From Rhododendron vialii (lineage: Eukaryota; Streptophyta; Magnoliopsida; Ericales; Ericaceae): DNA of 64,000 nt. The DNA lies in the NCBI RefSeq assembly GCF_030253575.1, contig NC_080559.1, positions 31,584,501-31,648,500 of the forward strand. The letters are read 5' to 3'. The position numbers and the translations under genes are program-made. Below the pieces are notes generated by a model, which did no database searches, was not told the origin of the DNA, and worked only from the letters and a program-made list of their open reading frames with translations. Each line of letters starts with the position of its first letter. The stretch's first letter is position 1. Shown piece by piece: positions 1-12,102 of the stretch.

Positions 1-2111
1 TGACTTCGATATGGCCTTAGTGATCAAATCACTGGCGCTTTGTTGTGACTAGAGCCTTAGGGGCGGGCTAGGGTCATGACAATACGAAAGTATACGAGTC
101 TAGGATATGAAATCCTTTGGGCATCCACCCTTAATTGAGCAGACAAGAACCGGGCATAACAACTAAATGGTGAAAACCGAAATCTTTTTGGAAGCCTAAA
201 CTAGCCAAGTGATATCCACACAAGCGTTTCCTTCGGAATAACTATGTTTCACTTCCAAGATTTTTAACATCGGCAAAAGGTACCTGCAATCATTTAACAA
301 AGCACTGTATTGGTGTGTGTCTTCATACTAGTGTTTTTCCCATGAACCCAACCCAAATGTTTGTGAGCATTCTCGAACTAAAAATATTTCACAGTGATAG
401 ATGTATGCCCCTTAATGTTAATTTTTCCTGTAATTTTTGGCCTTTTAACCTTCTTCCCCACTGATATATAAATATATATATATATACACACACACGCAAC
501 TATAGGACAATGCACTATTGAATTGGAGTGTGTTTTGGTGGAGTATTTCGATCAAGATATCATTATCCAGATTCGAACGGTTCATTTTTATGAAGTTTCC
601 CTAGCACCTTATACGGAATAATCACGTTCGTTGGACATACATACATATACATATATATATACACACACACACCTACATGATCAAGATAAATTAATCTTAC
701 AGAATCATACTTCCCATTCATTTTCATTCATTTTTTTCTACAAGCACGTGGTTCTGATTATGTAACTACCAATATCGACCAACCTTAAACAAACAAGGTG
801 CTCAACAAGCTGTATAAAATGAACGATTCGGATCATAATGATGATATCTCAAAAGGCTACACCAAAGCACTACGTAATGCACGATGCACTGCCATAACCC
901 AGGTCCGAAAAGTAGACCTACATACAACTATTTGAATCAAAATTGTCTAAATATTGAGCAATTAAGTAGTTTTGCCTTTACAAATTCCAAAATAATTCTT
1001 ACCGATATCGGGTTTAGCTGATTTTTTACAGGATTCCATAAAAAAATATTTTAAAAATAATGAACGGTTCAAAATCATCTCTGTGGGATCCAAGGTACGT
1101 AGATCCCACAAAACCCATATGTGCATAGTATGTACATGCTCATATGTACCCATAGCTTTTTCTTTCTCTCTCTTGTTCACTTGTAGCATATAGTTATGCT
1201 ACAGTTAGTGTAGCAGCTAATGTTGGCTATTGCCAACTCAGCTTTTAATAACACCATTAAAGTGCAAAAATGTCAAAAATGTTCACGAACTGACCCAAGT
1301 CAAGTAGTTCTAAGCAAACTAAGCCCTTAAATGTCGCGAACTAGAGATGCCCTAAGAATACCATCTTTTTACTTTAATAACAAACTATAAGTTGTTCCAG
1401 TTAGACAGAAGTTGACATTCATATTTACCACACAAAAAAAGGTTGACATCCATACAAAATATCAGGGTCCAAACCTCAAGTAACAATTAAAAAAAGAAAG
1501 AAAAGGAAGGTTCAATCTTAACCCTAGTGGTTCTTGTTCTTGCCTGAGACTTAAAGGTTTGCTTCCATTTAAGATTTCACGTTCGATTTTTCATGCCAAT
1601 AACTCTTGGAGCCACACCATCCACACACGTAAAAGTGTAAAAAGATTGTGGGATGACTAGTAGGACTTAATTCGAGGCGCGTCCATGAGCTAGCCCGAGA
1701 CAGTAGTCATAAAAAATAAAAACATGGATCTCTCTATGTGCATATGGGCCACCTAAAATATTTCCGCTTGACCAAAAAAAATAAGGAAATGATCGATATT
1801 GGCATTCCAAAAATTGATGGAAACGCTCCAAAAAATAAATGAAAATGGCTATGAAAATACACTAATTTTAAAGTGTCTACGTTTAATTTTTAAAGTGTCA
1901 ATATCGTTTTCCAAAAAATATGGGCCACCTAAAATATTACTCCGTAATAATAAGGTCAAGATCAAGGGATAGAAACAGTAAAACCTTATCTTCCCGGCAA
2001 CTCAATACTCTCTCCCCTCTGGGTGAACACCGGACACCAGGAGCAAGTGAGTGCCGTATCGTGATTTCACTGCCACTCTGTTAAAATCCAAAAAACATCT
2101 TCCTCTACGCC
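1..2111. other. Upstream intergenic DNA, no gene seen
   Basis: No exon with coding character is seen on either strand. It holds two TA/CA microsatellites (about 463-497 and 635-672). From about 1390 to 2111 it is diverged but recognisably similar to 11670-12102, so the upstream border of the dehydrogenase duplication lies near 1390. The last 200 bp should hold the promoter and 5' UTR of the first dehydrogenase gene; no clear TATA box is seen there. Confidence 0.6.
463..497. repeat. TA/CA compound microsatellite
   Basis: Alternating AT followed by CA dinucleotides. A similar tract lies at 635-672. Confidence 0.85.
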
Positions 2112-2543
2112 ATGTCTCTGGCCACCTCAAAGACCATAAAATGCAAAGGTATGTTATCTTTTCTTTTTCTTTTTTTCTCTTTTCCCTAATTGGTTAGAAC
2201 TTAGAAGAGAACAAATAACAGATATCGAATGCGTTGCAGCGGCAGTGTCGTGGGGTGTCGGGGAAGCACTGAAGGTGGAAGAGATACGAGTGGATCCCCC
2301 GAAAGCTTCTGAAGTTAGGATTAAGATGCTGTGCGCAAGCCTCTGCCACACTGACATCCTTTGCTGCAATGGCATTCCTTTCGTCAGTACCTCCTCCTCC
2401 TTCTTGCTCTTCCACACACACAGTTGATCGATTTCTTGTAGTTGTATGTGCTGATAAGTCTCTCTATCTTACCATAATCCTTTCTGTTTCTTTCCTGTTT
2501 TTCAGCCCATCTTCCCCCGAATTCCTGGTCATGAAGGTGTTGG

Positions 2544-2600
<57 letters not shown>

Positions 2601-5188
2601 TGCATGACTGACCTGCGTTTGACATAATTTGGAATGGGTGGGGTGGTGCAGGATGGTGGAGAGTGTTGGGGAAGGAGTGACGGAGGTGAAAGGAGGAGAC
2701 ATAGTGATACCAACCTACGTAGGGGAATGCGGCAAGTGTGACAACTGTCAATCGGGAAAGTCAAATCTATGTCATACCTACCCGTTGAAAGTCGACGGGC
2801 TAATGCCTGATGGAACATCCAGGATGTCAACCAGCAGTGGGACGAGAATCTATCACCACTTCACATGCTCCACTTTGTCCGAGTACATTGTCATTGACGC
2901 CAACTACATTGTCAAGTTCGATCCCAGGATCCCTCTCCACCATGCCAGCTTCATGTCCTGTGGCTATTCCACCGGCTTCGGCTCCACATGGAGGGAAGTC
3001 CAAGTTCATAAGGGATCCTCTGTCGCTGTAATCGGCATCGGTGCTGTTGGGCTTGGGGTAAAAACACAAGCTACTTCCCTACCTATATGTGTGTGGTTGT
3101 GTTACATCTACCTAAGATCAACTAAATGTAAACAAACAATACATGTCCATGTGCATCGGAGAATGCATACATTGCTTCAGTTAAAATCATTGTTCACATG
3201 AATTGCGATCGAAGAAAACAGCAAGATTTTTCTAACTTACGTCCTTATCTCGATGAACATTGATGTAACACATGCTTTTGTTTTTTCTAAATCTACATTA
3301 AGACCCCACGCAAATGTCTTCATGTCTCTTCTCTATGAGAGAACAATAAGTGTCTCTTCCCAACAGGTACATCTCTTTCCAATGGACATACCAATTCCTA
3401 ATGGAAAGACGCGTTCACCACTACTTGTGACTCATAAGTATTAAATACACGAGCTATATATCTAACATAAGCCATAGTGGGCAACACAAATAAAATGAAC
3501 AATGCTGGAAAAGAGAAAAAGTAAAGGCAGGAAAGGAAGATATAAAGTTGAGGAACTAAGTAATGAGCATGAATGAATTGAGTGCAGGTAATAGAGGGAG
3601 CTCGGACACAAGGGGCAGCCAGGATAATTGGGGTGGACGTAAACGAGAAGAAACGAACAAAAGGGGAGGTGTTTGGAATGACTGACTTCATAAACCCAAG
3701 CAAGGATTCTGATAGACGTATTTCAGAATTGGTCAATGAGCTGACTGGTGGTCTTGGCGTCGACTACTGCTTTGAGTGCACAGGAATTGCATCCTTGCTC
3801 AACGAGGCCATTGAATCCTCAAAAGCAGTAAGCAAGAAGTGGTTTCACATTCCACAAATGACTTCCTTTTCCAAACGAATGTACTTTGTATAGGGCTAAT
3901 ATTCAGAAGTTTGATATATGCTCTTAGACCATCGCTTCACACCATTGAAAGCATATCACACGCATGTGGTTGGACTAAACACAGCGTCACAATCGCGCAA
4001 GCTGCTCTTGCACTATAGGGCTGATATACATATACACCCACCTATATATGAATCTATGTATATATCAAGGGATTTCTTATCCCAGTGGGCATAAAGCTCT
4101 ACAGCTCATCCTACTATGTTGCGTGAACGGTTGTTACAAAGGGCAAGCCAATACAGATATCCTACTTATATATTTTGTGCAATATTTTTGGGTAGGAATC
4201 TCACTCTTAATTTAAATGCTGAAGTATCAAAGCAATCTTCCTATTTTTCTTAATGCTTTACGGTTTTGGTGTGAACTTCAGGGGATAGGTTCGGCAGTAT
4301 TGATTGGTGCAGGAAATGACACAAGCGGACAGATCAACTTCCATTCCCTTTTGCTTGGTAAGACAGTCAAGGGTTCCATCTTTGGCGGGATTAGACCCAA
4401 ATCAGACCTTCCCATCATATTTGACAAATGCTTAAACAAGGTATGTTTCTATTTCTCTCATCACGTGTTATCAACTTGTGTTCTAATCCTAGACACATCA
4501 CTGGGACAAATACCATGATTTTCTTCAACCTTGTAGAATTCCGGGTTGATTCCAGCTACATAATAGGAGAGAAAATAAGTGTGCAGAAAACTGTTCAATG
4601 TTGCGTGTCCCCCACTCTCCAATAATATGGAGCGGATACCATGATTTACGCATTAAGATTTAATTGTTTTTCGTGCTATTCCCATAATACTAGCTTCTAA
4701 GTCCCCCTTCAAAGGTAAATTTCCACCTCTGGGCATTACTGCCAAATAAACGAAGCTGGTTCCTAATATACGCTTGGCAGAACGAATTTTGGCACTAACA
4801 CTGTTAGGTAGGCCAGAATTTATGGAATCAGCCATAAGTATAATCAAAGTCGATCAATTGTACGTCAAGGCATGGGGATCAAGGACTCGGATACTTCTAT
4901 CACTAGTTTAAAAAGTGGAAAATCAAAATTTTCAAACCTCCAGGCATGGGATCAAGGACTCAAATACTTTAATGTCTCAGTTTTTGCCTTTGTGCTATGC
5001 TGTCTATCAATATTAAAGTCAAATATGTGTCGATAATAGGTAAAAAAATAAAGGACCTAACAAGGTGTTTATAACAGGAACTCCATCTCGAGGAGCTTTT
5101 GACTCACGAAGTTTCATTGGACGAAATAAACAAAGCATTGAAGCTAATGAAGCAGCCAGACTGCGTCAAGGTTATCGTCAAGTACTGA
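2112..5188 (+). CDS. Alcohol dehydrogenase-like protein, copy 1 (7 exons, 377 aa)
   Basis: Zinc-dependent medium-chain alcohol dehydrogenase of the plant ADH-like group, expected to oxidise an alcohol with NAD(P)+ in the cytosol; the substrate cannot be told from sequence. Exons: 2112-2148, 2240-2382, 2506-2543, 2652-3057, 3588-3827, 4282-4440, 5078-5188; frames join cleanly to 1134 nt. Visible: catalytic-zinc ligands in LCHTD (exon 2), GHE (exon 3) and SCGYSTGFG (exon 4); four structural-zinc cysteines in [15 protein letters not shown]; a GxGxxG nucleotide fold in IGIGAVGLG at the exon 4/5 join. The protein starts [12 protein letters not shown] and ends VIVKY. Exon lengths equal those of the second copy, so this is an intact tandem duplicate. 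Exact enzyme function is not inferred. Confidence 0.9.
2546..2597. repeat. (CT)n microsatellite at the intron 3 donor
   Basis: About 26 CT units begin within a few bases of the 5' splice site of dehydrogenase intron 3 (intron 2544-2651). The second gene copy has a CT/CA tract at the same place. Confidence 0.9.
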
Positions 5189-6388
5189 GCACCCATTCCC
5201 ACCCCTCGGCACCGTTAATTGCATTAATAAGAAGGCGTTTATCTTGTTTTTAGAGTTGCAACCAATAATTATTGTACACGTGACATTGACAATGATTCTG
5301 TAACATTAGGAATCTTCAGGTTGGTTTCTGTGTTTATTTGGGTGAATGAGGATTCCATTAAAAGAACAATCTTACAAATACAAGGCAGGAGAACCATCCA
5401 AACAAACAAATCAGCTGAGATGCTTAAACAAAAATCCCAGAGGGATTTGCCAAAGGCTACATATTATTGAATGAAGGGGGGTTTGTTTACCGGAAGAGAA
5501 TTGAAAACTTCGAGTACGAACATCAAAATAAATCTTCTCTGGGAGAGAGGAAGGGGGTCTATAGTTTCTTGGAAGACTATATAGTTTCTTTCTTACTGTA
5601 TATAAAAGACCATGGTAGCCCAAGCGAGCTTCCTAATTGTGTAAGGATTTACCACTGAATTTTCCAATAAGCCAAGAGACCTCAGCACCCCAGTCCCCAG
5701 CTATGCAAATCCTTAGAAGTACCACTTAGGTAGCACACTTGCTTCCATATATGCCTAGAGTAGTTGCTTTCATTTACATTATTTTGAGTTTGAAAATGTG
5801 AAATGAACTTTTTAAGAAAGATTTTGTGGAATGCCCCTTCTTATTTTTGAATTAGAAGTGGCAAAATAAGTACTTATTTTTTAAGAAGGTTTCCGGAACG
5901 GAGCCTAACATTGGTCAACTACAAATGAAAGTTGCCTGAAACTCTGATGAATAAACCCATTTTTCTAACAAAGGTATCAATCAGTGATGATGTTTGCAAA
6001 ATACATAAAAAAAAAAGGTATCAATCAGTGATGATGTTTGCAAAATACATAAAAAGGGCTGGGGTTTCTGCAACGCCAAGGTTCCTTCATTTTGAAACCA
6101 AGGTCACCGGTTTAAAACACTCTTTCTGCATGCAGGAGGTAAGGCTGCATACAATTACTTCACCTAGATTCTTCCATTCTCCCGATGCACCCCCGGTTAT
6201 GACAAGGATTACAGCACGACCGCATGAGATAAGTCCATCACATACTTAGATTAGACATCGGATAGTTCAATGTTCAACAATACTTTAGAAGATGCTCAAA
6301 TTCGAAAAGAAAAGCTCGAACCTTTTCCATGGACGGAAGACAAACTTCCCCCCTTTTCTCCTAAACCCATCATTCACTATCAACCACA
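5189..6388. other. 3' flank and intergenic DNA
   Basis: Similarity to the 3' flank of the second dehydrogenase copy continues to about 5340, which marks the downstream edge of the duplicated unit. Beyond that no gene is seen. A 42-bp direct duplication (unit starting AAGGTATCAATCAGTGATGA) lies at about 5971-6055. Confidence 0.6.
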
Positions 6389-6396
6389 TTCATCGG

Positions 6397-6833
6397 CAGG
6401 GCCAGCCCAAAGGATTTGAATGCCCAGGCCAGCCCAAGAGATTTGAATGCCCAAGGCTAAATTGTAGGGTAGTGCCCGACATATTTTTAGAATTAAACAA
6501 CAATGATAGAAATATTTCTTTATATAACTACTTTAGACTATATAATGCATGTTAATTGCTTTGTCACTAGCGGCCAAAGTGGTTAGCTTGAATTCTACTT
6601 GAACTGACAGTTACAATAACATTATTTTCAAAAGAAAAAGTTGCCCAGAAGATCCGAACTCAGACACTCCATACGAACTAAAATCAACTTACCACTGAGC
6701 TAGCAAAGACATTTGTGTTATAATACGAACAAATAATATATATACTAATTTATAAATAATATTGGAGTGCCCTTAAAATTTGATATTTTTTGGGTGCCTA
6801 AGGCCCAGGCTTCTTGGGCTTGAGCCGGCCCTG
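6397..6833. mobile_element. hAT-like non-autonomous element (437 bp)
   Basis: It starts CAGGGCCAGCCCAA and ends with the inverted form (..CTTGAGCCGGCCCTG). It is flanked by near-identical 8-bp sequences, TTCATCGG (6389-6396) and TTCGTCGG (6834-6841). CAGGG termini with 8-bp target duplications are typical of the hAT superfamily. No transposase is encoded. Confidence 0.8.
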
Positions 6834-6841
6834 TTCGTCGG

Positions 6842-7803
6842 TAATAACATCAGACTACAAGACGACATACATTACATTCAGATCCACGCCCAATACTCGT
6901 TCTCAAATCCATCTCACATCAGTTCAAAAATTATGTCTAACACCATGCCATAACTTCTCACAATTCTCCACAACCATCTCACTCACTGTTCATTATCCAC
7001 AATGAGTAAATTTATGAACTTACTGTGCCTTGTTGGTTGTAATTAATTGTATGAAAGAAGATAAATTTCTGTTCTTTCCATCACTTCTACTTACTATCAA
7101 AATTCAAACCACAGGGAAAAACAATCTGACCATTTGACATAACGCAGAATAACAAGTGGGTAAACCCTAGAACCACAGACGTGCAATTAACCAACAATTA
7201 CTGGCAAAAACCGAGGAACAGAACAATACCCAGAAATGCTAAAGAGTAAAGAACAATAGTGAAGAAGTAAAGGCAGTACCTTTGTAGGAACTTGTCTCTT
7301 CATTCCCTCCCATGCATGCGTCTACCTATGTATATTTATATAGCTACACTGCGTTCTAGTACAACAGAAACGGATTCTTCCACAGGACTTCATCCACTTG
7401 ATGATTGAAACATGCAGAGAGAGCGCGAGAACAGAAAAAGAAGCAGGAAACTGATGAAGTCCAGTCCAGAGGACCCGTTTGATAAAAATCTTTACCAAAA
7501 AGGAAGTGAAATTGGAGAATGAAAATGAGGGTCTCTGGGTTTGGATACATTCGAAGGAATTTGTATGTACGGATTTATCTGTATTTTGTAGGATTCGCAA
7601 CGGGATATCCTTTTATTAGGAGCTTTTTACGAGCGATACATCTTACATGCATGCATCAATTTGGCATATAGAATCTCGTGAATTGTAGTAAAAGATTAAT
7701 CCAAGTTTGGCGTACTGACTCTCATGTTCGTGGACGCAAGCCTGGGTTGCGTGAAACAGATAACGGCGCATTGGTTTCACGATTAGTTTGACTTTGTCTA
7801 AAG
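6842..7803. other. Intergenic DNA, nothing recognised
   Basis: AT-rich sequence without convincing coding frames or strong repeats on either strand. Confidence 0.5.
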
Positions 7804-7818
7804 AATTTATAATAAACT

Positions 7819-8800
7819 TTTTTTTTTTTTTTCCACGGAAGAAGCAAATTCATTAATCAAGCCATACGGCATCTACAGATAATTGCGAATAGAGAATAGG
7901 ACATACGGCAAGTACAGATTTTCACCAAAATACAGAGAAACAGAGACACAATACAAAAAAAGATTAAGAGACGAAATTAATGTCTAGCGCCTATGCAAGA
8001 GCCAAACGCTCACTTCTTCACACCGTCAACATGGCCGGCTAACGTGGAGCTAGTACCCAGACACCACCGTCTCGGGATGGCGGAGCTCCGAATCAAAGAT
8101 AACATTAAACCTGTGGAAATCAGTCACCCGATCTGGAAAAACCAGATCATAACAAAACCACCCAGGAAGATCCACCGGGACAAAAACCGGACCAACATCC
8201 GGACAGAAACCGGCCTCAACATCCGGACATAACCAGACAAGAGTCCGGACAAAACAAAAACGAAACACAAAATCAAAACCCTAACCTGCCGAAACACTCA
8301 AAACAACCACCGCATCACCGCTGCTACAACCACCACACCAACCACAGGAATCACGACAGCCCCTACTGCCGCCATGCCCAATCCCAACACACCATATCCA
8401 CTCACAGCATCGCCACCAACAACCCAGCAAAATCGCACCATCCACCACTCGAAACGGCTAAAGCGCCGCTAAGCAAGAGACCGGCTATCTCCAACAAGGT
8501 AGAAAGGCGGTCCACAACGGGATCCAGAAAGCCGGCGGAACAGGATACACCCAGCAGAGTATCCAGCGAGATCTTACCGGAGGGAAGAGGGGGTGGAAAC
8601 GAGGAAGGTGGAGGGAAGGGGAAGAAGGAGGGGGGAACAACAGCCCACAGAGGAGAGGAGCAGCGGTAAGGGAAGGGGAGAAGAAAAAAGAAGACAAAAA
8701 AAGGCACCCGGGGGTGGAGGCGGCGCCTCCCCCCAAGCAAGCAAACAACGGCGGCTAGGGTTTCTCTAGTAAAAGTTTAGAGAGAGAAGGGAGAGAAAAC
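7819..8800 (-). mobile_element. Deleted LINE (L1-like) insertion, 982 bp
   Basis: Read on the minus strand it begins with a C-rich 5' end of LINE type (AGAAACCCTAGCCGCC) and ends ..ATTAATGAATTTGCTTC then a poly-A run (poly-T from 7819). A perfect 15-bp target duplication AATTTATAATAAACT flanks it (7804-7818 and 8801-8815). No reverse transcriptase is present, so it is an internally deleted, non-autonomous copy moved by a LINE machinery. The minus-strand frames inside it are low-complexity 5' UTR, not genes. Confidence 0.8.
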
Positions 8801-8812
8801 AATTTATAATAA

Positions 8813-9177
8813 ACTCAATTATGTAAAAATTATGTTGAATCATAATTGTCTGAAGAGGAATAAACGATAAGAATTTAACCATCTATTTCTCTTTTTTTAT
8901 GGACGTTAAACACATTTAAACTTACAAAAACAAACGGTTCGAATCATCAAATGAACTTGTGATCGGACCCATGTTGCGTCACATGAGGGACCACACGAGG
9001 GAATGAAAAGGATACGCATGTGAACAGAAATTTGGCATACCGGATCTAGTATAGTTGGGTCGCTTTTCTTGTTGGGATGCTTGTGCATGTGTATTATTGG
9101 GTCACTTTGTTTGGTTAGTATGCGTTTGGTTGTACTAGCTTATTTGATATCTATGAAATTTCCCTCTTAAAAAAAAA
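8813..9177 (+). repeat. Tandem repeat unit 1 (365 bp)
   Basis: First of three head-to-tail copies of a unit starting ACTCAATTATGTAAAAATTA and ending ATGAAATTTCCCTCTT plus an A-run. An A-rich tail preceded by this kind of sequence resembles the 3' end of a LINE or SINE. The LINE at 7819-8800 inserted at its left edge. Confidence 0.8.
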
Positions 9178-9280
9178 ACTCAATTATGTAAAAATTATGT
9201 TGAATCATAATTGTCTGAGGAGGAATAAAAGATAAGAATTCAACCGTCTATTTCTCTTTTTGTATGGACGTTAAGTTAAT

Positions 9281-10508
9281 GGGCAAATTTCACTCAAACC
9301 CCCTGAGGTATCTGACAATAACAGAAAGTACCCTTTAGTTTTCAAAAATGACGGAAACCTCCTCTATTTCACAGTTTGGGTTTCATTCCGTTAGTGAAAT
9401 GGATGGAAAACGTATGGAAAATAAAATTTTCAATTTTATTTAGTTCTACAGCTATCTTAGGGCTCTTATTGAACGTCCTAGAGCAAAAATTAATTATGAC
9501 CCTTTTGGATAAAATGATCAGAAAAATAAGATCTTCGCACCGATTCAAACGGATTAAAAATTGGAGCACTTAAGTATCTTCTCTTCATTTGGTTCTATGG
9601 CTCTCTCAGGGCTCTCATTGAAAGCATTGGGGCCAAAAATTAACTATGACCATTTAGGATAAAATGATACTCCCTCCGTTCCTTTTTAAGTGTCCTGCTT
9701 CGTAACTCCAACTTATTAAAAAGACATCATCATTACACCTTTCACATCAACTTTTTCCTCCACTTTCCCTACTTACCCATCATCATTACACTTTTACACA
9801 CTAACTTTTCAAAATAAAATCTACTTTTAGGGACAAAATAGACAATACACCAACTTTTACCCCCTAACTTTACAAAATGGACACTTATTAAGGGACAGCC
9901 CAAAATGGAATATTGGACATAAAAAAAGGGACGGAGGGAGTAAAAAAATAAAAATCTTTGCACCGATTCAAACGAATTAAAAATTGGAGCACTTAAGTAT
10001 CTTCCCTTCGTTTAGTTCTACGGCTATCTTAAAGCTCTCATTGAAAATCTTAGAACTAAAAATTAATTATTGCACTTTAGGATAAAATAATCAGAAAAAT
10101 AAGATTTTCACACCAATTCAAATGGATTGAAAATTGGAGCACTTTAAGTATTTGCTCTTCATTGAAAGCCTTAAAATCAAATAAAGAGCAAAATTTTAAA
10201 TGCTCCAAATTTTAATTCGTTTGAATCGGTACGAAAATTTTATTTTTTTAATTATTTTATCCTAAATGGTCATAATTTATTTTTGGCTCTAGGACTTTCA
10301 ATGAGAGCCCTAAGATAGCTGTAGAACTAAATAAAATTGAAGATTTCATTTTCTGTACATTTTCGTACATTTTCCGTCCACTTTACTAACGGAACTAACG
10401 GAATGAAACCCAAACTATGAAATAGGGGAGGTTTCTGTCATTTTTAAAAACTGAGGGGTACTTTCTGTCATTATCAAATACCTCAGGGGGTCTGAGTGAA
10501 ATTTGCCC
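9281..10508. mobile_element. Large foldback element, 1228 bp
   Basis: It starts GGGCAAATTTCACTCA and ends with the reverse complement TGAGTGAAATTTGCCC; inverted similarity runs for more than 100 bp at the ends and recurs further in. The interior carries several diverged copies of a segment with GGATAAAATGAT and AATTGGAGCACTT, some inverted. Flanks suggest a TAA target, but the duplication is not clean. No transposase is seen. Class is uncertain (Mutator or PIF/Harbinger MITE). Confidence 0.75.
9668..9942. mobile_element. Stowaway-type MITE nested in the foldback
   Basis: Termini CTCCCTCCGT and ACGGAGGGAG flanked by TA on both sides, the hallmark of Stowaway (Tc1/mariner-derived) MITEs. About 271 bp without TSDs. 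Confidence 0.85.
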
Positions 10509-10781
10509 TAAACACATTTAAACTTACAAAAACAAACAGTTCGAATCATCAAATGAACCTGTGATCGGGCCCATGTTGCATCACATGAGGGACCACACGG
10601 GGGAATGAAAAGGATACGCTTGTGAATGAAAATTTGGCATACTGGATCTAGTATAGTTAGGTCGCTTTTTTTGTTGGGTTGCTTGTGCATGTGTATTGTT
10701 GGGTCGCTTTGTTTGGTTGGTATGCGTTTGATTGTACTAGCTTATTTGATATCTATGAAATTTCCCGCTCTTCAAAAAAAA

Positions 10782-11149
10782 ACTCAATTATGTAAAAATT
10801 ATGTTGAATCATAATTGTCTGAGGAGGAATAAACGATAAGAATTTAACCTTCTATTTCTCTTTTTGTATGGACGTTAAACACATTTAAACTTACAAAAAC
10901 AAACAGTTCGAATCATCAAATGAACCTGTGATCGGGCCCATATTGCGTCACATGAGGGAACACACGAGGGAATAAAAGGGATAAGCATGTGAATGAAAAT
11001 TTGGCATACCGGATCTAGTATAGTTAGGTCGCTTTTTTTGTTGGGTTGCTTGTGCATGTGTATTGTTGGGTCGCTTTGTTTGGTTCGTATGCGTTCGGTT
11101 GTACTAGCTTATTTGATATCAATGAAATTTCCCTCTCTTCAAAAAAAAT
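10782..11149 (+). repeat. Tandem repeat unit 3 (about 368 bp)
   Basis: Third head-to-tail copy, again ending in an A-run. Visually it is closer to unit 2 than to unit 1. Confidence 0.8.
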
Positions 11150-12102
11150 AAAATGACCTCTGGGAATTTGTCTCTTGCAATGTGTAACTTCCTTCGTCTC
11201 GCAAGTTTAGTCAACTGCTAAAATACATTCAATTTTTGGATTAAAATGTAAAATTCTTCCGTGCGTAACTTTTTGAATTTCCTTACACAAAATTAATGAT
11301 CTAAAGTAGTTCTTTAAACGGGCGTGAGAAATTTTTAAAATTATGCACAAAAAACATTTTATTTTTTGATCTAAAAATTACACCTTTGTTTATGGTGGAC
11401 TAACTTAGCGTAAAGAAGGTACCTCTCCTAACATATTAGCAAGATTACAGAAACGACTTATTCCATCTTTTGTTTTGAGTACTCTATACAACCAGCTAAG
11501 TTACTTCTTCTTCTTCTTCTTTTTCTTTCTTTTTTGACAAGATAAATCATGTTTTACTACTAATCAAGGAAAAAAGGAAAGGAGATGGGTCTGGTGGGGT
11601 TTGACCACTCCGCTGGTGTGAGGAGCATACGACGCGCGTTTACCACTTGGCCGCCACTCCATTTGCAACAAGCTAAGTTGTTCACTTCACTCGTTCCAGT
11701 TTGGCAGAAGTTCACTTCCATAGGAAATATCAGGGTCTAAAATCTCAATTAAAAGAGTAAAAAAGAAAGAGTAAAAGTTACTACTCCATTATAGTAGTAA
11801 AACATGACCCCTACCTCGCCCAAGTCCGAATCTGTTTTTTTAATGGAGTATACAATAAAGAAATGGTGCTCGTGATGTGCATGAGCCGCCTAAATTATTG
11901 CTGTCTGGCAAATAGGAGTAATAAAGAAATGGTCCAGAAAACCTTGTCTCCTTCCCAACTCAATAATTCCTAAACCGTTTATATAGAGATTATGAGCAAG
12001 TGAGAAAGAGGGTGCCTAGCTTATTGTGAGAGACTTTCACCACCACTCACTCCGTCAAGATAAAAGCTTAAACCCAAAAGGCCTCTTTCCCTATCTTATA
12101 CC
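11150..12102. other. Intergenic DNA and promoter region of dehydrogenase copy 2
   Basis: Similarity to the upstream region of copy 1 starts near 11670. A tRNA-like or SINE-like stretch (minus strand) lies around 11584-11664. No gene is seen. Confidence 0.5.
11978..11987 (+). promoter_or_regulatory. Probable TATA box of dehydrogenase copy 2
   Basis: TTTATATAGA lies about 115 bp before the start codon at 12103, a usual plant distance with a 5' UTR of roughly 80-90 nt. The aligned region of copy 1 lacks this sequence. Confidence 0.5.

Larger units (their letters stand above)
9178..10781 (+). repeat. Tandem repeat unit 2, split by a foldback
   Basis: Its left part is 9178-9274 and its right part resumes at about 10509 (ACACATTTAAACTTAC). 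The two parts read through when compared with units 1 and 3, so the material between them is a later insertion. Confidence 0.8.

Noticed and set aside
2384..2830. 148-aa minus-strand frame with an Arg-Glu repeat
   Set aside because: It is the antisense of dehydrogenase exons and the CT microsatellite; Arg-Glu runs come from the repeat.
8402..8748. Overlapping minus-strand open frames of 87-112 aa
   Set aside because: They are Pro/Phe/Ser-rich low-complexity frames inside the LINE 5' region with no domain.
8906..11057. Three similar 60-aa minus-strand frames starting MHK
   Set aside because: They recur only because the 365-bp unit is tandemly repeated; they lie antisense to a non-coding repeat.
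11584..11664. tRNA-like stretch on the minus strand
   Set aside because: It has A- and B-box-like parts, but no convincing acceptor or anticodon stem; more likely a SINE fragment.
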